Source of the DNA: an uncultured Acetatifactor sp.
GTDB taxonomy: Bacteria; Bacillota; Clostridia; Lachnospirales; Lachnospiraceae
Direction of reading: 5' to 3'
Length of the DNA stretch: 10,827 nt
NCBI GenBank assembly: GCA_948896875.1
Contig: CAQUWW010000088.1
Span: 1 to 10,827, forward strand
Shown here: one piece after another, positions 6,257 to 10,827 of the stretch
Layout: each line of letters starts with the position of its first letter
Numbering within the stretch: the first letter of the stretch is position 1
Notes under the pieces: generated by a model
Told to the model about the DNA's origin: nothing
Database searches by the model: none
Seen by the model: only the letters and a program-made list of their open reading frames with translations
Position numbers and translations under genes: made by a program

Positions 6257-7534
6257 ATGAAGGTGTTGATAATAGGCGGGGGCGGAAGAGAACATGCCAT
6301 CGCAGTCAGTATGAAAAAAAGCAGACGGGTGGATACCCTTTACTGTGTGCCCGGCAATGCGGGAATTGCCCAGGTTGCCCAGTGCGAACCTTCCATCGGT
6401 GTGATGGAGTTCGACAAAATTGTGGCATACGCAAGGGAAAAGAAGGTAGATTTGGTGTTCGTGGCGCCGGATGATCCTCTGGCGGGCGGATTGACGGATG
6501 TGCTGGAGGCAGAGGGCTTCCGGGTGTTCGGGCCGAAGAAGAATGCGGCCATTTTGGAAGGCAGCAAGGCCTTTTCCAAGGATCTGATGAAAAAATATAA
6601 GATTCCGACAGCTGCCTACGAGGTTTTCCATGATCCCGAATCGGCTCTTTGCTGGCTGGAGACGGCCGCAATGCCCGTAGTGCTGAAGGCGGACGGCCTG
6701 GCATTGGGCAAGGGCGTACTGATTTGCAATACGCTGGAAGAAGCGAAAGCCGGCGTAAAGGAAATTATGCAGGATAAGCATTTCGGGGAGGCAGGCAATG
6801 TGCTGGTGGCAGAGGAGTTTCTGACCGGCAGAGAGGTGTCTGTGCTGGCCTTCGTGGACGGGAAAACAGTGAAACCCATGACATCCGCCCAGGATCATAA
6901 ACGGGCCGGCGACGGAGATAAAGGGCCAAATACCGGCGGCATGGGATGTTTTTCTCCAAGTCCTTTTTACACAGAGGAGATCGACACATACTGCAGGGAG
7001 CATATTTATCAGCCTACTGTGGATGCCATGGCGGCGGAGGGCAGAGAATTCAAGGGAGTCATTTTCTTTGGACTGATGCTGACATCCGATGGACCGAAGG
7101 TGCTGGAATACAATGCCAGATTTGGAGATCCCGAGACCCAGGTGGTGCTCTGCAGAATGAAAAATGATATTATGGATGTGGTGGATGCCTGTATTGACGG
7201 GACTTTGGACAGGATAGATCTGCAGTTTGAAGACAGCGCGGCAGTCTGCGTGGTGCTTGCGTCGGAGGGATATCCGGTTTCCTATCAGAAAGGGTATGAG
7301 ATTACAGGACTCAACCGGTTTGAAGGAAGGGAGGATTATTATTGCTTCCATGCGGGGAGTAAGCTTGACAGTCAGGGACGTGTGGTGACAAACGGAGGAC
7401 GTGTGCTTGGAATAACCGCAAAAGGCTCCACTCTGAAAGAGGCGCGGGCGAAAGCCTATGAAGCAACGGAGTGGGTAAACTTTGATCATAAATATATGCG
7501 TCATGATATCGGGAAAGCAATAGAAGAAGTATAG
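6257..7534 (+). CDS. purD: Phosphoribosylamine-glycine ligase (GAR synthetase)
   Basis: It joins phosphoribosylamine and glycine with ATP to form GAR, the second step of purine synthesis. The 425-residue product has the family length and ATP-grasp layout. Seen are GGGGREHA (7-14), GNAGIA (33-38), VLKADGLALGKGV (142-154, nucleotide binding), QDHKRAGDGDKGPNTGGMG (212-230) and LEYNARFGDPE (283-293, metal and ATP binding). The position usually written PEAPL reads PDDPL here, a substitution I believe is common in Clostridia. ATG 6257 is chosen for AGAGGTG 7 bases upstream. The frame remains open to 6194 inside purN, but that extension lacks a site and precedes the canonical MKVLIIGGGG start. It is the last recognisable purine gene in the run, and no clear terminator follows. 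Confidence 0.97.
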   Translation: MKVLIIGGGGREHAIAVSMKKSRRVDTLYCVPGNAGIAQVAQCEPSIGVMEFDKIVAYAREKKVDLVFVAPDDPLAGGLTDVLEAEGFRVFGPKKNAAILEGSKAFSKDLMKKYKIPTAAYEVFHDPESALCWLETAAMPVVLKADGLALGKGVLICNTLEEAKAGVKEIMQDKHFGEAGNVLVAEEFLTGREVSVLAFVDGKTVKPMTSAQDHKRAGDGDKGPNTGGMGCFSPSPFYTEEIDTYCREHIYQPTVDAMAAEGREFKGVIFFGLMLTSDGPKVLEYNARFGDPETQVVLCRMKNDIMDVVDACIDGTLDRIDLQFEDSAAVCVVLASEGYPVSYQKGYEITGLNRFEGREDYYCFHAGSKLDSQGRVVTNGGRVLGITAKGSTLKEARAKAYEATEWVNFDHKYMRHDIGKAIEEV

Positions 7535-7597
7535 AACAGGACGGCAACAGCATAATAAAAAGAGGAAGAAGACAAATCGATGAATGGAGGTGTTAAC

Positions 7598-8050
7598 GTG
7601 GGCACTTTGGGAGCACTGGATATGTATAATATTCCTCGTGTGTGCAAGGAATGCGGCGGTGTGATGATATTTAAAGGAGTAGGAGAATATCATTGCGAAA
7701 ATTGCGGAGCGGTAGACTATGATGATTACGGAAAGGTAAGAGGGTATATCGAAGGGCATAAGGGCGCTACTGCGGCAGAAATTGAGAAAGAAGTCGGTGT
7801 GTCGCAGCGTACGGTCCGGCGTCTGCTGAAAGACGGCAGGCTGGAGATAGCGGAGGGTTCTAAAGTGTATCTGCGTTGTGAACTGTGCGGCAAGCAAATC
7901 CGAAGCGGACAATATTGTGCGGAATGCGAGATCAAGGTGCACCGTAACCTGGAGGCAAAGCAGAGGGAACTGATGAACAAGGATACCCGCGGGTTTGGCT
8001 TTGAACAGCAGGGGGAAGAAGGACAGAAGAGATTCAAACGAGAAATGTAA
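7598..8050 (+). CDS. YvyF-like protein: zinc ribbon, helix-turn-helix, zinc ribbon
   Basis: The 150-residue product has four CxxC motifs. C16/C19 and C33/C36 form an N-terminal ribbon. Residues about 58-84 look like a DNA-binding helix-turn-helix (TAAEIEKEVGVSQRTVRRLL, then KDGRLEI). C94/C97 and C107/C110 form a second ribbon (CELCGKQIRSGQYCAEC). A charged, glutamine-rich tail follows. The order and the C-x2-CG-x-x-I-R-x-G-x-x-C pattern resemble the YvyF proteins of flagellar operons, as I remember them, but no flagellar gene is here. A regulator or adaptor role is inferred. GTG 7598 is chosen for GGAGGTG 5 bases upstream. ATG 7580, with GAGGAAGAAG before it, would add six residues. It lies 63 bases after purD and 40 before the SH3b gene. 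Confidence 0.85.
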   Translation: MGTLGALDMYNIPRVCKECGGVMIFKGVGEYHCENCGAVDYDDYGKVRGYIEGHKGATAAEIEKEVGVSQRTVRRLLKDGRLEIAEGSKVYLRCELCGKQIRSGQYCAECEIKVHRNLEAKQRELMNKDTRGFGFEQQGEEGQKRFKREM

Positions 8051-8090
8051 GACATCAAGTCTGTAAGTTACGGAAAGGGTTGGTATTTGT

Positions 8091-9536
8091 ATGAGAAAAA
8101 CAAGAGAGCTGAGACAACGGCTTCTGACAAGGATCTTTGCAGTGACGCTGGCGGTTGGAATACTGGGAGGAGGATTCTTCCTGAGCGGCACGGTAAGTCA
8201 TGCCGAGACCCAGGTGAAGATTACTTCGCCCAAGGGAGCAAATGTACGAAAAGAGGCCAGCACTTCCAGCGCGGCGGTAGGAGGTGCGGAGAACGGAAAA
8301 GTGCTGAGCGTCCTGAGCCAGGTGCAGGGATCCGACGGTTATACCTGGTATCAGGTGCAGCTGAACAGCAGTACCACCGGTTATGTAAGAGCAGATCTTG
8401 TGGAAGTCACAGAAGGTGGAGGCGGGGGAGAGTCCACCGCGCCGTCTGAAGGGGAAGGCGGTGAAGGGACTACGGCTCCTCCGGAAGTCATGGCGGTAAA
8501 TCCGGTGGGCGGCACAGTGACAGGAGAATCCGGTACGGGCAAGATTCGCGACAGCGCTTCCTCGGAGGGGCAGATATTGGCGGAAGTCGCACTGGATACG
8601 GCTCTTACAGTGACGGGACAGGTTACGGCGGCTGACGAAAGGGTGTGGTATCAGGTCAGCTTTATCTCAGGAGAGACGCAGGTGGATGGCTTTATCCGCT
8701 CCGATTATGTGACGTTGTCCGGGGAGCTGACGCCTTATACGGAGGAGCCGGCTGCACCGGAAGAGCCTACGGAGCCGGAACCTGATGAGGACGAGCAAAA
8801 GCCATATGAGGTGATTCTGCAGGATGGCGATTGGCTTTTACATGACAAAAGTATCAATAAAGGATATTCCATCAAGCAGCTTTTCTCAGGAGTGACAGAG
8901 AATGCGGCACTGCTGGAGAAGCAAGAGAAGTCCCTGAAATCTCAGAAGATTATCATTATTATTCTGGTGTTTTTATTGGTGGCCGCAGCAGCAGGCATTG
9001 CTTTCCTGGTGTTCAAGATAAGAGACATGATGGATTCCGCATATTATAACGAGGTGGAGAATGAGACACTTCGCAAAAGAAATGCGACTTCCGGCAGGGG
9101 CGAGCAGAAGGTTATGCATACGGTGGGAACAGACAGGCAGCAGACCAGGCCCGTGGGCGCCAGACCCACAGGAACAGCAGGACAAAAGTCTGCAGGTGCT
9201 TCTCAGGTGCAGAGAGGAGCAGGAAGCGCTCCGGGCCAGAGACCTGCAGGAACCGGCCAGAGAACCGCTGGGACAACCCAGGGCCAGAGGCCTGCGGGAA
9301 CGACACAGGGTCAGAGACCTGCAGGGACTTCTCAAGGCCGAACAGGCGCTGCTCAGGGGCAGAGAGCCAGAGGTCCCATTCAGGGTCAGAGACCTGGAGG
9401 AACAACGCAGGGCCAGAGAACAGCGGGAAATGCAAAACCGCAGCAGCCTTCTCAGCGGGTACAGCCTAAGAATTTCCTGGAAGAAGACGATGAGTTTGAA
9501 TTTGAATTTCTGAATTACGACGGAGATGAAGAATAA
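8091..9536 (+). CDS. Exported two-SH3b-domain membrane protein with Gln/Gly/Arg repeat tail
   Basis: The 481-residue product has a signal peptide (basic start, hydrophobic core about 13-32, likely cut after SHA at 36-38). Two bacterial SH3-like domains follow (about 41-106 and 138-208, each with a WYQV motif), separated and followed by Gly/Glu/Pro-rich linkers. A single span at about 286-309 comes next, then a basic stop sequence. The tail (about 310-481) is rich in Q, G, R, T and A with nine-residue QGQRPAGTT-like units, and ends in an acidic block (FLEEDDEFEFEF). Expected topology is SH3b domains toward the cell wall and the tail in the cytoplasm. SH3b domains often bind peptidoglycan or peptides; the role here is unknown. 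GGAAAGGG about 12 bases upstream supports ATG 8091. Confidence 0.88.
   Translation: MRKTRELRQRLLTRIFAVTLAVGILGGGFFLSGTVSHAETQVKITSPKGANVRKEASTSSAAVGGAENGKVLSVLSQVQGSDGYTWYQVQLNSSTTGYVRADLVEVTEGGGGGESTAPSEGEGGEGTTAPPEVMAVNPVGGTVTGESGTGKIRDSASSEGQILAEVALDTALTVTGQVTAADERVWYQVSFISGETQVDGFIRSDYVTLSGELTPYTEEPAAPEEPTEPEPDEDEQKPYEVILQDGDWLLHDKSINKGYSIKQLFSGVTENAALLEKQEKSLKSQKIIIIILVFLLVAAAAGIAFLVFKIRDMMDSAYYNEVENETLRKRNATSGRGEQKVMHTVGTDRQQTRPVGARPTGTAGQKSAGASQVQRGAGSAPGQRPAGTGQRTAGTTQGQRPAGTTQGQRPAGTSQGRTGAAQGQRARGPIQGQRPGGTTQGQRTAGNAKPQQPSQRVQPKNFLEEDDEFEFEFLNYDGDEE
9204..9434 (+). repeat. In-frame 27-base repeats in the SH3b protein tail
   Basis: The DNA encodes imperfect nine-residue units of the form QGQRPAGTT, best seen at residues 397, 406, 422, 431 and 440. 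Shortened or diverged units lie at 372, 381, 390 and 415. Codons differ between units (for example CCTGCAGGA, CCTGCGGGA, CCTGGAGGA), so the array is not a recent perfect duplication. Confidence 0.8.
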
Positions 9537-9552
9537 GTACGACAGGCTAAAG

Positions 9553-9581
9553 CAGGGAATATTCCGGAGGAATACTCCCTG
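9553..9581 (+). terminator. Long hairpin without T-run after the SH3b gene
   Basis: The arms at 9553-9565 and 9569-9581 pair over 13 positions with a single A-C mismatch and a 3-base loop. It starts 16 bases after the SH3b stop. What follows is TTGCCATG, so the usual U-run is missing. It may be an imperfect terminator, a processing or stabilising structure, or a block ahead of the GntR gene. Confidence 0.45.
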
Positions 9582-9620
9582 TTGCCATGCGCAGACCTGC
9601 ACGGGAAAGGAAGGCTTTTC

Positions 9621-9989
9621 TTGATTATAGAGATCGATTTTAACAGTGACGAAGCGCTGTATCTTCAGTTGTGCAACCAGATTATTATGGGAATAGCCTC
9701 TTCCCGGTTCCGGGAGGGGGATTCTCTTCCCAGCGTACGGCAGCTGGCGGATTCTATCGGCATTAATATGCATACTGTGAATAAAGCATATACTGTTTTG
9801 AGACAGGAAGGGTATGTGAAGGTTGACAGAAGAAAGGGTGCTGTGATCGCCATAGATATTGACAGAATGAGGACTTTGGAAGAGTTGAAGAAAGAGCTTC
9901 AGGTGATTCTGGCAAAGGGCAGCTGTAAGAATATTTCCAGGGAAGAAATTTATGAATTGATAGAAGAGATTTACGAAGAGTATGAATAA
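9621..9989 (+). CDS. GntR-family transcriptional regulator, short YtrA type
   Basis: It is probably a DNA-binding repressor. The 122-residue product begins with the YtrA-type IIEIDFNSDEALYLQL segment. It has a winged helix-turn-helix (about residues 12-76) with GDSLPSVRQLADSIGIN and HTVNKAYTVLRQEGYV, then a wing ending RRKGAVI. Only a short helical C-terminus follows (about 85-122, LEELKKELQVIL, then EEIYELIEEIYEEYE), with no large ligand-binding domain, as is usual for the YtrA subfamily. TTG 9621 is chosen because AGGAAGG lies 6 bases upstream and the family N-terminus starts there. A TTG at 9582 in the same frame adds non-family sequence. YtrA regulators usually sit beside ABC transporters; here the next gene is clpC, 45 bases downstream. 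Confidence 0.9.
   Translation: MIIEIDFNSDEALYLQLCNQIIMGIASSRFREGDSLPSVRQLADSIGINMHTVNKAYTVLRQEGYVKVDRRKGAVIAIDIDRMRTLEELKKELQVILAKGSCKNISREEIYELIEEIYEEYE
9957..9986 (+). promoter_or_regulatory. Possible promoter for clpC within the GntR gene end
   Basis: TTGATA (9957-9962) and TATGAA (9981-9986) are 18 bases apart, inside the last codons of the GntR gene. A start near 9993 would leave a leader of about 40 bases before clpC. The stretch is A-rich coding sequence for a Glu-rich helix, so a chance match is quite possible. Confidence 0.28.
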
Positions 9990-9998
9990 AACGGAATG

Positions 9999-10009
9999 CC
10001 TGTTACAGG
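9999..10009 (+). promoter_or_regulatory. 11-base palindrome before clpC, operator-like
   Basis: CCTGTTACAGG is a perfect 5+1+5 inverted repeat in the 45-base gap between the GntR stop and clpC. It would lie just downstream of the possible clpC start point. An autoregulatory GntR site is one reading; chance is another. No CtsR-type heptad repeat or CIRCE element is seen here. Confidence 0.25.
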
Positions 10010-10034
10010 AAAAGGCAGAATGAGAGGAAGACAT

Positions 10035-10827
10035 ATGCAGTCACAATTTACGGATAAGGCGCAGGAGGCATTAAATCATGCCTCCAGATATGCCGGTCGT
10101 CTGAAACAGGGATATGTGGGGACGGAACATATTCTTGCGGGCTTGTTAAAGGAGCCGGAAGGTGTGGCCCACAGAGTTTTGACGGAAAATCATGTTGAAT
10201 TATCCCAGGTTTTGAATATGATTCAGGAGCTGATTGCGTTTGACGGCGGCGTTGGCTTGAAGGAAAGAAACGGATATTCGCCAAGGGCGACGAAAATTCT
10301 GGAGGAAGCGCACAGACAGGCCCAACGCTTTGGCCAGAAGGAGACGGGAACAGAGCATATTTTGCTGGCAATGATTAAGGAGGGCGAAAATGTAGCGGTC
10401 CGTCTGTTGAATACTTTGGGTGTGAATCTCCAGAAGGTATATGTGGATACCCTGGTGGCCATCGGTCAGGATGGAAACCTATACAAAGAGGATCTGGGGA
10501 GAAGAGGCTCCGGAAAGACAAAATCGTCCGCGCTGAACCAATACAGCAGAGATCTGACAGCCATGGCAAGAGAAGGACGGCTGGATCCTGTCATTGGCCG
10601 GGAGGATGAGATACGTCGTGTGATCCAGATTTTGAGCCGCCGGACCAAGAACAATCCCTGTCTCATCGGTGAACCAGGCGTAGGCAAAACTGCGGTGGTG
10701 GAAGGTCTGGCACAGCGAATTGTGTCGGGAGAGGTTCCGTTTACGGTCAAAGACAAGAGAGTATTGACATTGGATTTATCCGGCATGGTGGCAGGCAGCA
10801 AGTACAGAGGTGAATTCGAAGAGAGGA
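10035..10827 (+). CDS. clpC: ClpC-type AAA+ chaperone ATPase, N-terminal part (runs off window)
   Basis: It is the unfolding subunit that feeds proteins to the ClpP protease in low-GC Gram-positive bacteria. The 264 residues present start MQSQFTDKAQEALNHA and contain the two Clp-N repeats. The first carries GYVGTEHILAGLLKE and the second ETGTEHILLAMIKEG, a typical ClpC/ClpA pair. The first AAA+ domain then begins, with LDPVIGREDEIRRVIQIL, RRTKNNPCLIGEPGVGKT (Walker A at 212-219) and a later GSKYRGEFEER. The UVR-containing middle domain and the second AAA+ domain lie beyond the window, so ClpC rather than ClpA is inferred from the host type and start. GAGGAA about 6 bases upstream supports ATG 10035. 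It follows a GntR gene rather than ctsR-mcsA-mcsB. Confidence 0.93.
   Translation, partial: MQSQFTDKAQEALNHASRYAGRLKQGYVGTEHILAGLLKEPEGVAHRVLTENHVELSQVLNMIQELIAFDGGVGLKERNGYSPRATKILEEAHRQAQRFGQKETGTEHILLAMIKEGENVAVRLLNTLGVNLQKVYVDTLVAIGQDGNLYKEDLGRRGSGKTKSSALNQYSRDLTAMAREGRLDPVIGREDEIRRVIQILSRRTKNNPCLIGEPGVGKTAVVEGLAQRIVSGEVPFTVKDKRVLTLDLSGMVAGSKYRGEFEER

Noticed and set aside
7598..8050. McsA, the four-CxxC zinc protein of ctsR-clpC operons
   Set aside because: Four CxxC motifs and clpC nearby suggested it, but the protein has a central helix-turn-helix and no C-terminal UVR motif, and two genes separate it from clpC.
5948..8191. Open frame of 747 codons on the - strand opposite purN, purD and the zinc-ribbon gene
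   Set aside because: It lies fully antisense to purN and purD, which carry clear family motifs. The translated product is Cys/His/Phe-rich with no recognisable domain, typical of a mirror frame of codon-biased genes.
9061..9513. Second + strand frame of 150 codons through the SH3b repeat region
   Set aside because: It is a shifted reading of the repeat DNA (RARDLQEP-like units) with no ribosome binding site and lies wholly inside a better supported gene.
8973..10034. Open frame of 353 codons on the - strand opposite the SH3b tail and gntR
   Set aside because: It is the antisense of the QGQR repeats, giving a Ser/Leu/Arg/Cys-rich low-complexity product. The + strand genes have proper starts and domains.

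Overview
The window looks like a chromosomal housekeeping segment of a Clostridia member, most likely a Lachnospiraceae-type gut anaerobe. This rests on strong GGAGG-type ribosome binding sites, GTG and TTG starts, a type A RNase P RNA beside pyrE, a purE-purM-purN-purD run, a YtrA-type GntR regulator and ClpC. All supported genes read on the + strand. I see no insertion sequence, phage gene, tRNA or CRISPR array. Family assignments come from motifs read by eye, and no database search was run.

Layout: (1) 1-294 is the 3' part of RNase P RNA (rnpB), whose 5' end lies outside the window. (2) 302-1317 holds a putative promoter, a short leader hairpin, pyrE (pyrimidine synthesis) and a 50-residue one-span membrane protein, closed by a clear hairpin at 1334-1357. 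(3) 1372-3767 holds a three-span membrane protein and, overlapping it by 4 bp, a 691-residue M29-type metalloaminopeptidase with about 240 extra N-terminal residues. (4) 3807-7534 is a promoter followed by purE, purM, purN and purD, four purine-synthesis genes; purM and purN overlap by 7 bp. (5) 7598-9536 holds a small protein with two zinc ribbons around a helix-turn-helix (YvyF-like layout), then an exported two-SH3b-domain protein with one membrane span and a Gln/Gly/Arg-rich repeat tail. (6) 9621-10827 holds a short GntR regulator and the start of clpC, which runs off the window.

Together the genes cover nucleotide synthesis (pyrE plus purEMND), RNA processing (rnpB), peptide breakdown (M29) and protein quality control (ClpC), interleaved with uncharacterised membrane or regulatory proteins. 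The purine genes are an incomplete set: purF, purL, purC, purH, purB and purK are not here. I did not find a convincing new defence or mobile system. The least ordinary part is 7598-10035: a YvyF-like protein away from flagellar genes, a wall-facing SH3b protein with a repeat tail that should be cytoplasmic, and a GntR regulator where CtsR/McsA/McsB often precede clpC.
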